From: Streptomyces inhibens
Lineage (GTDB): Bacteria; Actinomycetota; Actinomycetes; Streptomycetales; Streptomycetaceae
Direction of reading: 5' to 3'
Assembly: GCF_003389455.1 (NCBI RefSeq)
Contig: NZ_QUAC01000484.1
Span: forward strand, 1-64,000
Length of the DNA: 64,000 nt
Below, in pieces: positions 34,047 through 41,575 of this stretch; within the stretch, counting starts at the first letter, position 1, and every line of letters starts with the position of its first letter. A model generated the notes under the pieces. That model was not told the origin of the DNA. It saw only the letters and a program-made list of their open reading frames with translations, and made no database searches. The translations under genes were made by a program, and so were the position numbers.

Positions 34047-34477
34047 CCCACCACCTGATCAAGCGCCCGGAGCAGCGTTACCAGTGCTCGCGGTGCCGGG
34101 CCGCCTTCCTGACCAGGGAGGGCGGCCGGGCCTCCCGGTTCAAGTGCCCCGGCATGCCGCTGGCTCACGGGATCGAAGGGCGGCGCGACCATGCACTCCT
34201 GCGACTGCGACGTGTGCGAAGGGCGAGTGTGGGCACTGAGGCTGTTCCGGTTGGTCGACAGCCGGGAAGCGTGAAGTGTGAGCGGTGGCCGGTGTGCCGC
34301 ACCGGCCACGGCCGCCCTGATGCGCATCCGATGACCGACATACCGGCGTCGGCCATGGCCGATTACCAGTCAGCGTGGCGGTGCCAAGCCCAACGCACCC
34401 CGGTGACCGGGCGGGGTGGCCGATCGGCCACCGGCCCGCAGCACGGTGGGGGCAATCGCTTACCCGAACAGGTGTGA
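34043..34477 (+). CDS. possible zinc-ribbon-like small protein
   Basis: The ATG at 34043-34045 overlaps the stop of the preceding frame. The first ~50 residues look genuine: MTHHLIKRPEQRYQCSRCRA, then FLTREGGRASRFKCPGMPLA, with CxxC and a third cysteine as in a zinc ribbon. After about residue 55 the frame enters repeat-rich DNA and turns Arg-rich, so the native C-terminus has probably been lost. Confidence 0.35.
   Translation: MTHHLIKRPEQRYQCSRCRAAFLTREGGRASRFKCPGMPLAHGIEGRRDHALLRLRRVRRASVGTEAVPVGRQPGSVKCERWPVCRTGHGRPDAHPMTDIPASAMADYQSAWRCQAQRTPVTGRGGRSATGPQHGGGNRLPEQV
34389..34471. repeat. ~80-bp direct repeat, copy A
   Basis: From CCCAACGC to CGAACAG this matches 45342-45417 over almost its whole length, with a few substitutions and small gaps. 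Shared features are GGGCGGGGTGGCCGAT, a dyad around GGCCACCGGCCCGCAGCACGG, and CGCTTACCCGA. Confidence 0.75.
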
Positions 34478-34521
34478 CCGCTTATCCCACCGGCGGCGAG
34501 CGCTTACCTCCGCGCTTACCC
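34457..34521. repeat. CGCTTACCC-type iteron-like repeats
   Basis: CGCTTACCC (34457), CGCTTATCC (34479), CGCTTACCT (34501) and CGCTTACCC (34513) have intervals of 22, 22 and 12 bp. The 22-bp spacing is two helical turns. GGGTAAGC at 33704 is the inverse of the core. Another copy is in the direct repeat at 45403. Confidence 0.6.
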
Positions 34522-34613
34522 CCTCCCTGGCCGGGGCCGGACCGGCCACGCGCCGCACTGCCGCTGCCGGACAACGGCGGCCGATCCGGGTGGCCGACGA
34601 CATCGCATTCGGC

Positions 34614-35100
34614 TCACCGGGGGCGTTCGCCGGTCAGCTCTTCCACCACCACCCGCCAGTCCTCGCCTCGGCGGCGCCGGTTCACCGCTTCGATCATCAG
34701 CGATGCCGGCAGCGCGGCGAAGAGATCGGCCAGTTCCCGCCCCGTCCCTCCTGCGCGTCCATCCAGAGCTGCTCGGCCACCCGCATATCCCGGTGGATCC
34801 AGTTGGGGAGTGCGGCCGATCCGGTCTTCCCTGCCGCCGGCTGACGACGGGGGCCTTCTTCCTGTCCTGCGCGGGTGCGGGGGCTGCCGTCGCGAGTGTC
34901 TGCAGAGCCCGGGGGGCATCCCGCGCGGGGGGCAGCGCGGCTTCGGCCGGCGGCTCGAGGTGGCCGAGCGCCCAGACGACCACCTCGATCGTGTCGAGCG
35001 CGTCCGCCGCGGCCGACGGCGGCCATCCCGAGACCCGGACGGCTTCCGACACTTCACAGGCGGAATCCCGCAGGGCGCTGACCTGCTCCGCGAGCTCCAT
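34614..35100 (-). pseudogene. frameshifted plasmid-type gene, function unknown
   Basis: The ATG at 35098-35100 follows GGAGGGG and opens MELAEQVSALRDSACEVSEA... VVVWALGHLEPPAEAALPPA. Coding character then moves to a second frame (AALPNWIHRDMRVAEQLWMD, around 34813-34754). It moves again to a third (GRELADLFAALPASLMIEAV and WRVVVEELTGERPR, stop 34614-34616). Two shifts within about 150 bp break one continuous protein of about 160 residues. The second shift is near GGACGGGGCGGG, a run prone to indels. I do not recognise the family. Confidence 0.6.
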
Positions 35101-35144
35101 ACCCCTCCAACGACGACGGCGCCGCCCCGTTCTGCAGCCACCCC

Positions 35145-35171
35145 TGCTCCAGGCGTTGTTGGTAGTCCGCC
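35145..35171. repeat. 27-bp element shared with 38472-38498
   Basis: TGCTCCAGG, one mismatch, then GTTGTTGGTAGT occurs at both places. On the minus strand they would read DYQQRLEQ and YYQQLLEH. They are probably relics of two copies of a short plasmid-type gene and not a regulatory repeat. Confidence 0.45.
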
Positions 35172-35337
35172 CCACCGCGCCGCCCCACACGACCAGGCGA
35201 ACGGGCGGGGCCAGGCCGACAAACCCGCAGGACATCCGCGTGCCGCGGCGGCATCTCGGAGGTCGGCCCCTACTGGCGAACCGCTCGGAACGCCTTGGAA
35301 GGGGTGAGCAGATAGCACTCGAATTGAAGGATTTCGA

Positions 35338-35526
35338 ATGATCGTTGAGGTTTGTCACGAACTGCACCGGTTGGTCGTCGAGATTGGCGGCGTCCCGGGA
35401 GTCGAGGACTACATGGTCGGCGCCGCACTCAGCCCCCTCGTCCGCCGGGCGGCGGCTTACGGCCTGGTGCTCCTGTGGCCGGGTACCGGTAAGCACCGCC
35501 GGCCCCGCATCCGGCGCCGGCGGTGA
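35338..35526 (+). CDS. small hypothetical protein
   Basis: This is a 62-residue protein from an ATG with GAAGGA 7 nt upstream. The sequence MIVEVCHELHRLVVEIGGVP, then VEDYMVGAALSPLVRRAAAY and LVLLWPGTG, shows a regular helix pattern and ends in a basic tail. It converges on the next gene. Family unknown. The ribosome binding site and composition support it; its length does not exclude chance. Confidence 0.4.
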   Translation: MIVEVCHELHRLVVEIGGVPGVEDYMVGAALSPLVRRAAAYGLVLLWPGTGKHRRPRIRRRR

Positions 35527-35533
35527 GTTGACG

Positions 35534-36097
35534 TCAGGCCTGCGCCGGCTGCGGCTCCTCCAGGACGTCGGCGACCCGGCGCGCCATGACCGCCATCTGC
35601 GGCGGCAGGTAGCTGTCCAGGGAGTCGACGTCGTCGCAGAGCTTGGCGCGCAGCCCGTACAGGCATGCCTCGGTGAACAGTTTCTGCGGGTCGCCCTCGG
35701 GAGTCAGTGCGCGTTTGGCGTGCCGCTGGCCCCACGAGAATTGAAGGCTCATCGCCTGGTCATCTTGGTCGGGAACGGGGTCGCTCAGAATGCCCGCGAG
35801 CTCTTCCCGGTCCTTGTCCTGTGGGCCGGCCGCGCGGCTGCGCTGCTGCCGGGTCTGCAGGTACGACGCCAGCGTGTCCAAGGCAGTGCCGGTCTTCTGG
35901 CAGTACGCGGCGATCAGCATGGAGGCCATGTCCATGGTGTCCGCCGCGTCCGTGGCCCGGATCAGTGTCATCCGCTTCCAGTCGTGTGCCTGGTCGGGCT
36001 CGGTGTACCGCAGCACCTCCTGGCAGTTCAGAACCGCCTCGGAGACCAGCTCGTGGACCGCGCGGCGCAGCGGCTCGGGCATCGGTGTGTCATCCAT
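35534..36097 (-). CDS. hypothetical helical protein
   Basis: This is a 187-residue protein from the ATG at 36095-36097 (a GTG two codons upstream is possible). It is almost entirely helical: LRRAVHELVSEAVLNCQEVL, WKRMTLIRATDAADTMDMAS, LFTEACLYGLRAKLCDDVDS. There are no membrane segments, known motif or signal. Codon use is typical of the window. I do not recognise it. It stands alone, with a probable hairpin between it and the next minus-strand gene. Confidence 0.65.
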   Translation of the reverse strand: MDDTPMPEPLRRAVHELVSEAVLNCQEVLRYTEPDQAHDWKRMTLIRATDAADTMDMASMLIAAYCQKTGTALDTLASYLQTRQQRSRAAGPQDKDREELAGILSDPVPDQDDQAMSLQFSWGQRHAKRALTPEGDPQKLFTEACLYGLRAKLCDDVDSLDSYLPPQMAVMARRVADVLEEPQPAQA

Positions 36098-36204
36098 GAC
36101 CACACGCTAACGGCGCCGCATCCCGGACCGTTGGAGTCGACCACCGCGCCTACCCGGACGGGCTAGTCTCCTTTCGTCCCGTGCCGGAGTGGCGCGCGCG
36201 GGCA

Positions 36205-36242
36205 GGCCCCGGCCCCGTGACGGGACGCATAAGGCCGGGGCC
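36205..36242 (-). terminator. GC-rich inverted repeat downstream of the HTH gene
   Basis: The stem GGCCCCGGCC (36205-36214) pairs with GGCCGGGGCC (36233-36242) around an 18-nt loop, 26 bp after the stop of the HTH gene. There is no T-run, as is common in Streptomyces. Confidence 0.5.
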
Positions 36243-36268
36243 GACCAGTCCGAGCGATCCACAGCCGG

Positions 36269-36961
36269 TCAGGACGAAGCCGTCTCACGTCCGGTGCACA
36301 GAGCGGCGAGCGGGGAGTGTTGCCCCTTGCCCAGGGTGCGCAGTGCGGGCCAGTCGATGTCGGGGTGCTGCTGGGGCAGGTCGTCGATGTGGCCGGTGGA
36401 GAACCGGGGCACGTGCGCTGCGCCGGCCTTGGTGGCGCCGAACTGCACCCGGCTGTAGGAGACCGGCTCGATCCAGCCCAGGCGGCGCATCCACTCGAAG
36501 TCGACCCTGCGCACGCCGAGCCGGTCGGCGGCCTGCTCCGGCCCGAGCGGCGTCTCACGGGCCAGGATCTCGGGGAGGTCCGCGCGGGTGCTGAGCTCGG
36601 CGACCTGGGCGGGGTTGAGCTTCGGGTACTTGTGGTCGCGACTCAGGTCGAGCAGCAGGCCGAGCGCGATGAGCCGCTCCACCGCGTACCCGGACACCGC
36701 CGGCACCTGATCCGCCTCGTTCGGCGTGCCCAGGGCCTGCGCGAGCCGGTTGCCCGCCTCCCACGGACTGACCAACTCCCGTGGCTCCGCGGCCCGCACC
36801 GCCCCGGCGTCCAGCGCCTCCACCGCCGCCCGCGACCACTGCCAGGCCGATACATCCGGCTCCGGGACCAGCCCGATGCGCCGCGCCCACCGCCAGGTCG
36901 TGACCGGCACCTTCAGCCGCCGGGCGGCCTGGACCTCGTCGTACTCGTCTCGTCGTGCCAT
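36269..36961 (-). CDS. multi-helix-turn-helix DNA-binding protein
   Basis: This is a 230-residue protein from the ATG behind GGGGAGG. The N-terminus (EYDEVQAARRLKVPVTTWRW, RIGLVPEPD) looks like a MerR/excisionase-type winged helix. A second similar unit (LGPEQAADRLGVRRVDFEWM, LGWIEPVSY) and a middle segment (NPAQVAELSTRADLPEILAR) repeat the pattern. The C-terminus is Pro/His-rich (HPDIDWPALRTL). Such tandem-HTH proteins are common on Streptomyces plasmids, and their function is unknown. A regulator or plasmid-maintenance role is plausible. The upstream gap has a perfect 28-bp palindrome. Confidence 0.65.
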   Translation of the reverse strand: MARRDEYDEVQAARRLKVPVTTWRWARRIGLVPEPDVSAWQWSRAAVEALDAGAVRAAEPRELVSPWEAGNRLAQALGTPNEADQVPAVSGYAVERLIALGLLLDLSRDHKYPKLNPAQVAELSTRADLPEILARETPLGPEQAADRLGVRRVDFEWMRRLGWIEPVSYSRVQFGATKAGAAHVPRFSTGHIDDLPQQHPDIDWPALRTLGKGQHSPLAALCTGRETASS

Positions 36962-37111
36962 CGGCTTCCTCCCCACTCGTCGCCCTGAATCGGGCGGACA
37001 GAACATGACAGAACATCTCTAAGAGTGTCAACTGTGCCAATAAATGGATGAGTTGGTCTTTTGCGATCAGGGGCGCCCACGTACGCGAAGGAAATCCACC
37101 CTCTCGGGTGG

Positions 37112-37139
37112 CGCTGACTGCCCGGCCGGGCAGTCAGCG
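37112..37139. promoter_or_regulatory. perfect 28-bp palindrome
   Basis: CGCTGACTGCCCGG is followed at once by its reverse complement. It lies 151 bp upstream of the HTH gene and 243 bp upstream of the plus-strand gene at 37382. With no loop, it looks more like an operator or partition-type site than a terminator. Confidence 0.5.
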
Positions 37140-37381
37140 GCCGTCTACCTACGTCCACTCGCCGGCACTGCTGGACGCAGCTGATGGATTTTGTTGTTGA
37201 TGGGGCTGGAGTGCGCTGTGAGCCCGCGGCGCACGGAGCCCGTGGGCCCGGTCCGCCGATTTGAATCTGGCTTCACGCCCGTTCGGTGAATCCGGTAGTG
37301 GGCCCGTCGGTGCTGCGGCATCGTCGTCTCGGGGCCCGCTCGGGGCGCCAAGGGTGTGGGCAGAGCGTCTGGAGGGCTGTC

Positions 37382-37987
37382 ATGGGTGAGCGGGAGACGT
37401 GGACGACGGAGGAGTTCGGCTCGTCCCACGGGGGTGCGGTCGGCGTGCTCCTGGCCGACGGCACCGTCCCGGCCCCCGTCGTGTTCGGGATGATCTCCGG
37501 TACGGGCGGACGGTCGGTCTCGGAGTGGAGCGTCTACGACGGCGGGCTCGCGCACGGGCCGCGGGCGGCTGCACTGCGCGCGGTGTGCTCCTGCGGCTGG
37601 AGTGGCCCAGAACACCGCCTGGACTGGGACGTGATCGGCGAGCAGAAGCTGATCGAGGCAGCTCACGGAACGGCGGACACCTGCATGGAGGACTGGGACA
37701 CGCACACCGCCGAGGTGGACCGGTCGGCCATTCCCCTGCCGGAGACGGTCACTTCCCTGCTGACCCAACTGCACGAGGAGATCGAGAAGCTGGCCAAGAT
37801 CTCACCGCTGGCGGCTGTCCGGGCAGCCCGCCGGATGGAGGTGACCGCCGCACAAGTCGGGTACTGGCCGGCCCACGATGCCCGACGCGACGCGACAGCC
37901 GAACAGGCCGCCGCGGCCCTCGGCCTGAACGAGGACGCTGCCCGCAAGCTGATGGCCCGCTTCGGCGGCTGGAGCCCCTACCGCTGA
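37382..37987 (+). CDS. conserved plasmid-type hypothetical protein
   Basis: This is a 201-residue protein from an ATG with GGAGGG 4 nt upstream. It has an N-terminal beta-rich part with VCSCGWSG (CxC-W), then EHRLDWDVIGEQKLIEAA. A helical part follows (VTSLLTQLHEEIEKLAKISP, LAAVRAARRMEVTAAQVGYW). The C-terminal segment AAALGLNEDAARKLMARFGG looks like a helix-turn-helix. I have seen this type repeatedly in Streptomyces mobile regions, but no function is known. The next frame, 20 bp downstream, is broken by a nonsense codon. Confidence 0.7.
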   Translation: MGERETWTTEEFGSSHGGAVGVLLADGTVPAPVVFGMISGTGGRSVSEWSVYDGGLAHGPRAAALRAVCSCGWSGPEHRLDWDVIGEQKLIEAAHGTADTCMEDWDTHTAEVDRSAIPLPETVTSLLTQLHEEIEKLAKISPLAAVRAARRMEVTAAQVGYWPAHDARRDATAEQAAAALGLNEDAARKLMARFGGWSPYR

Positions 37988-38010
37988 TCACCGACTCGAA
38001 AAGAGACCTC

Positions 38011-38358
38011 ATGCCCATCATCGGCCCCGGCTAAGACGACCCCGAGTACGACAACTACGACCCCGCCTGGGCGACCCAGGACACCTTCTTCCGGCGATGG
38101 CTGTTCGAGAAACTCACCGCAGCCGGCTTCGAGTACGCCGCCGACGCCGCCGGCATCTACGCGCCCGCCAACCGGTACAACGGCCTCGACGACACCAAGA
38201 TGGGCCTCATCTCCACCCTCACCGGCGTCAGCCTCGACGCCGTGCGCGCTGCGCACAAAGCCGACCTCGCCGACTGGGCGCGCGAGCAGCAGCTGCGAGA
38301 CCACCCCGACCTGGCCGTCCTCGACGCAGACCTGGACCGCATCCGGCACCGCCTCTGA
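38011..38358 (+). pseudogene. short gene with an early in-frame TAA
   Basis: ATG at 38011 reads MPIIGPG, then TAA (38032-38034). It continues in the same frame as DDPEYDNYDPAWATQDTFFR, WLFEKLTAAGFEYAADAAGI, LISTLTGVSLDAVRAAHKAD and ends at TGA 38356-38358. The post-stop frame is clearly coding over 107 codons. A TAC or TAT codon (GPGYDDPEYD) would restore it by one base change. There is no good internal start before codon 64. It sits 23 bp after the preceding gene, as a two-gene unit. Family unknown. Confidence 0.7.
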
Positions 38359-38570
38359 CCTGCAAGCAGGGAACGGCCGGCCCGCGACGCTGTTGAGGTG
38401 AGCCTCAGGCGCGGGCGGCCCGGAGGGTCCGGTGCCCGTCCGGTCCCGGGCGGGCGCCGTTGGGGCGGTGGTGCTCCAGGAGTTGTTGGTAGTACGGCAG
38501 GGCACGCGGTCCGGTAACGAAAACCGATAATCCGGTGCGCGAGCGGTAAGAGGATTCCTACGGTTGTCGA

Positions 38571-39548
38571 GTGACCTCAAGCGATTACATTCTCGGGCTC
38601 GTGCGCAAGGCGCTGGACAGGTTTGACGAGGAGCCACTGGAAGTCTCGGTCCGGCGGGCCGTGCGAATCGCAAACTTGGCCGGTGACACCAAGTACGCGG
38701 TCCGTCTGGCGTTGGATCTCAGGCCCATTGGTGGAGATCGCGAAACCAACGGTGAGACGTCACGCATGCTGATGGCGGACCCCTCAACCTGGGGGCAGGG
38801 GATGGGGCCGGCGGAGAAAGCTCACCACGCGTGGGTGAACGACCGGAAGCATGGCGACGAAGAACTGCTCACCTCTCACTCGCTGGCCGAGCTGGAGTTC
38901 TGGATCAAGGAAATCGACGCACTTAAGAAGGAAGGTAAGGCCCTCGGCTACAACCATGACCTGACGATGCGAGAGCGTGCCACTCGGCTGCTCGCTCGAA
39001 CTCGCCACATAACTTTCGCCTTGCTGTGCTCCTGGGAACGGCGGTTCGGCTACACCAGCATCAACGACTCCATCTTCGGCGGGTACCGGACCAAGGTGGA
39101 CGAGCTCTTGGCGGAAGGTGCTCCCGAATTGCTACAGCAGTTCAACGCGGTGTACCGGCGACTCCAAGAAGCAGCGGAAACCGCACCCGCCCAGATCGCA
39201 ACCGAGGAGTTGTCGCAGGCCATTACGACGTGCCGCCGCATCCTGAAAGCCGTTGTCGATCACGTGCTCCCGCCCCAAGAGCAGCCATCGGCCGCAGGCC
39301 ACAACCTGGACGACGCCCACCACCGCAACCGGCTGTTCGAGTTCACCAAGCAGGCCGTCGAGAGCAGGTCGGCCAACAAACTGACCGAAGCAATGGTCGC
39401 CGGCCTCTACGACCGATTCGTAGCCGTTGACACCATGACCAACAAAGGCGTCCACGCAGCGCTGGCCTTCGAAACATCCAATCTGTGCGCCCTGAACACT
39501 TACATCGTCTGCGGTGAGATCCTCAGCCTGCACCACCTTCGCAATTGA
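38571..39548 (+). CDS. AbiTii-like / HEPN-type hypothetical defence protein
   Basis: This is a 325-residue protein from a GTG. The N-terminus (ILGLVRKALDRFDEEPLEVS, VRRAVRIANLAGDTKYAVRL) resembles the AbiTii domain: a short helix, then a conserved L-x-R-A-x-x-x-A-x-x-x-G-D segment. The C-terminus (ANKLTEAMVAGLYDRFVAVD, TMTNKGVHAALAF, TYIVCGEILSLHHL) looks like the HEPN-like helical bundle that follows AbiTii, with N-K-G-V-H as the R/N-x4-H-type motif. Such proteins are linked to abortive phage infection. It stands alone. The start has a weak ribosome binding site. The family call is from pattern memory. Confidence 0.55.
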   Translation: MTSSDYILGLVRKALDRFDEEPLEVSVRRAVRIANLAGDTKYAVRLALDLRPIGGDRETNGETSRMLMADPSTWGQGMGPAEKAHHAWVNDRKHGDEELLTSHSLAELEFWIKEIDALKKEGKALGYNHDLTMRERATRLLARTRHITFALLCSWERRFGYTSINDSIFGGYRTKVDELLAEGAPELLQQFNAVYRRLQEAAETAPAQIATEELSQAITTCRRILKAVVDHVLPPQEQPSAAGHNLDDAHHRNRLFEFTKQAVESRSANKLTEAMVAGLYDRFVAVDTMTNKGVHAALAFETSNLCALNTYIVCGEILSLHHLRN

Positions 39549-39691
39549 GGGCCAAGGCAACGCAAGTGCGACTGGGAGCCCATCTGGCGAGCTGGCGCAG
39601 GCCCCACTCCGCCGAGGCCCCAAGACCTGACGCCTGCACTGCTCACCAAGGTCCGCTGAGCACCCATGTTCGCGCCAGCTACGCTGAGCTG

Positions 39692-40237
39692 ATGCCCGTC
39701 ATACCCGCCCTTTTCCGCGAGGCCGAGACCGACCACCCCGCCATAGCCCAGTGGTGCTCGACCATCCTGGCTGGCGACACCGCCCGCCTGCTGCTCCTGG
39801 GGCCGCACTGGTCCGGCAAGTCACACACCGCCTACGCCGCGCTGCGCCGCCTCCTGGCCGCCGGCTACCCCGAGGCGGACATCACCGTCCACCAGGCCCT
39901 TGAGCTCAAAGGAATCTATGAGCCCGGCATGATCGAGAACTCGACCAGGGTGACGGTGATCGACGATCTGACGGTCTCCGCCGACTTGGCGCGGGAGGCG
40001 ACAGTGCCGCTGGAGACGGACTCTGCCGATGTACAGGCAATGATGGCGTTGGAGGCGGGAGCGCTGGCGGATGCCATCGCCCGCCTGAGCCTGCTGCCTC
40101 GGCGCTCCTGGATCCTGATCGCATCCAGCATCGAGGGGCTCATCGAGACGGTCGGCGAAGAGACCGCCGAACGCCTCCTTGCCGTCGCCGAGCAGGCTGA
40201 ACTGGCGCAGCGGCCCCGACCGCGCCTGGACTGGTAA
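39692..40237 (+). CDS. DnaC-like ATP-binding protein
   Basis: This is a 181-residue protein from the ATG at 39692. The P-loop is LLLLGPHWSGKSHTAYAALR (Walker A GPHWSGKS). The Walker B strand is TRVTVIDDL near residue 90. Sensor-type RRSWILIASS lies near 148. The size and the core without a C-terminal domain fit DnaC/IstB-type helicase loaders of plasmids and phages. It lacks the usual arginine-rich box. A role in replication or recombination of the element is plausible. The following gene is a PD-(D/E)XK protein on the same strand. Confidence 0.7.
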   Translation: MPVIPALFREAETDHPAIAQWCSTILAGDTARLLLLGPHWSGKSHTAYAALRRLLAAGYPEADITVHQALELKGIYEPGMIENSTRVTVIDDLTVSADLAREATVPLETDSADVQAMMALEAGALADAIARLSLLPRRSWILIASSIEGLIETVGEETAERLLAVAEQAELAQRPRPRLDW

Positions 40238-40379
40238 GACCACCGGTAAGAATCTTGCACCAGCCGCAAACGGCGGGCCTACTCCGCTGACTTCGCTGGT
40301 CGAGCAGACCGGGAAGAGGTGCCGCCAAGGCCCGGTCATGCCTTCGCCCTTCCGTGCCGACTGCCGATCGGAGCCGCAC

Positions 40380-41105
40380 ATGACCGAATCTCCCGAAGAA
40401 GGCCGCATAGAAGCCGTGCCCACCGAGTACGGCGGCACCACCTTCCGCTCCCGCCTCGAGGCCGACTGGGCCCAGACCCTGAACGGCGCCCGTATCAAGT
40501 GGCGGTACGAGCCGGAGACGATCACCCTGCCCTCCGGGGCTGTCTACATCCCCGACTTCTGGCTTCCGGAGATCGGCGTGTGGCTGGAGGTCAAGGGACC
40601 GAACGTGCCGCGGATCGAGAAGGCCGCCGAACTCGCCCGGGTGCGAACTTGCTGCTGTGAGCGCGAGTGCACGTGTCGCTGGCCCGGCGGGGAACTCGTG
40701 ATCGCCGGACGGCAGTCCTTTCCCAGTGATGGCCTGGAGACCGGTCGGCGCCCGCCTGCCGGGTACGTCGCCTGGGACACTCCAGTCGGTCCGTCCGCCT
40801 ACTACATGACGTGCCCCAGCTGCGACCGTGCCCAGTGGATCACCATGAGACGCCCCTGGCGCTGCCGAGCCTGCCGTGCCGTGGTGGAAGGGTGCACCGT
40901 CCTCTACCGCAGCGCGGACCGGCCATTGCGGTTCGTCGAGGGGCTGTCTACCGGCTGGGAACCTCCGCACATGTACGCCCCGCTCGATGTGGAGGAGGAC
41001 CAGGGATACGCCCCGCGGGACCGAACGACTGGGGCTGACCGTCCGGGGCGCGACTCGGCTAGTCGGCCGGGCTCCTCAAACTGGAACACGCGGCTCTCCC
41101 GATGA
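40380..41105 (+). CDS. PD-(D/E)XK nuclease-like protein with zinc ribbon
   Basis: This is a 241-residue protein from the ATG with GGAG 6 nt upstream. The nuclease core includes GGTTFRSRLEADWAQTL, then a strand with YEPETITLPS, then YIPDFWLPEIGVWLEVKGPN. The D in PDF and the E-V-K triad are the PD-(D/E)XK active site. A cysteine-rich insert (RTCCCERECTCRW) follows. The C-terminal part has MTCPSCDRAQWI and RPWRCRACRAVV, a four-cysteine zinc ribbon. The C-terminus is disordered. It may be a resolvase- or restriction-like nuclease of the element. Substrate unknown. Confidence 0.72.
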   Translation: MTESPEEGRIEAVPTEYGGTTFRSRLEADWAQTLNGARIKWRYEPETITLPSGAVYIPDFWLPEIGVWLEVKGPNVPRIEKAAELARVRTCCCERECTCRWPGGELVIAGRQSFPSDGLETGRRPPAGYVAWDTPVGPSAYYMTCPSCDRAQWITMRRPWRCRACRAVVEGCTVLYRSADRPLRFVEGLSTGWEPPHMYAPLDVEEDQGYAPRDRTTGADRPGRDSASRPGSSNWNTRLSR

Positions 41106-41203
41106 CGTATCGACGTTGGGTCACGCGGCGAGAAGTTCGCCGGCCGCGGTGACGAGCTCCTCGGCGCGTTGCGGAGGCGGGCGCGGGCGGTGTCGAGCGC
41201 GGC

Positions 41204-41575
41204 GTGGTCGGCAACGTTGCGCATCACGTCGGCGGCCTTGGCGGCCCCGACGGGGGAGGGGAGCAGGACGGTGACGCGGCCTGGCATGAACTGCTCGGCA
41301 CCCCACAGTACGCGGCCCTGTGCCAGGAGACCGCCGGCCGGCTGATCGGCCACGCCGCGAACAACGGCCACGGCCCGATCTCCTGGGTCACCGCCTACGA
41401 AGAGGCGTACGGACCGCTGCCGGAGATCTGGTTCACCGACGCCGACGGGAACGTCGACCAGGAGGCCATCGCCCACTACCGCGCCACCGGCACCGTGGTC
41501 GCCGAGTGGGACTGCGCACCGATCGGCGGCGACGACGTCGCGCCCGACCGCCGGCCGGAGACGGCCCGCCGGTGA
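41204..41575 (+). CDS. hypothetical protein, uncertain N-terminus
   Basis: Up to 123 residues are read. The convincing part starts at about residue 27 (WHELLGTPQYAALCQETAGR, then GPISWVTAYEEAYGPLPEIW and DQEAIAHYRATGTVVAEWDC). The first 25 residues are Gly-rich and run antisense to what looks like a decayed minus-strand gene (41120-41290), so the native start may have been lost. The stop overlaps the GTG of the next frame (GTGA), which links it to the kinase cluster. Family unknown. Confidence 0.5.
   Translation: MVGNVAHHVGGLGGPDGGGEQDGDAAWHELLGTPQYAALCQETAGRLIGHAANNGHGPISWVTAYEEAYGPLPEIWFTDADGNVDQEAIAHYRATGTVVAEWDCAPIGGDDVAPDRRPETARR

Larger units (their letters stand above)
33396..34362. 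repeat. cluster of ATGGCCGA/TCGGCCAT elements and dyads
   Basis: The 8-mer (in either orientation) occurs at 33396, 33463, 33530, 33537, 33555, 33568, 33892, 34349 and 34355. It forms a dyad with 5-nt spacer at 33555-33575 and a perfect 14-bp palindrome at 34349-34362. The sequence GAYATACCRGCGTCGGCCAT occurs twice (33543 and 34337). Such density suggests protein-binding sites or a mobile repeat family. Confidence 0.6.

Noticed and set aside
37240-37300. tRNA-like GATTCAAATC segment on the minus strand
   Set aside because: The T-arm does not pair properly and no acceptor, D or anticodon arms are found.
38032-38034. In-frame TAA read as programmed recoding
   Set aside because: There is no downstream stem-loop or known recoding context; a point mutation or sequence error is simpler.
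38400-38560. Minus frame with LPYYQQLLEHHRPNG
   Set aside because: It shares a 27-bp block with 35145-35171 and is probably a relic of a short plasmid gene, but it has no start codon or ribosome binding site.
41120-41290. Minus-strand remnant (AAKAADVMRNVADHAALDTA ... VTAAGELLAA) across two frames
   Set aside because: It looks like the decayed 3' end of a plasmid gene, but it is too short and shifted to annotate with confidence.
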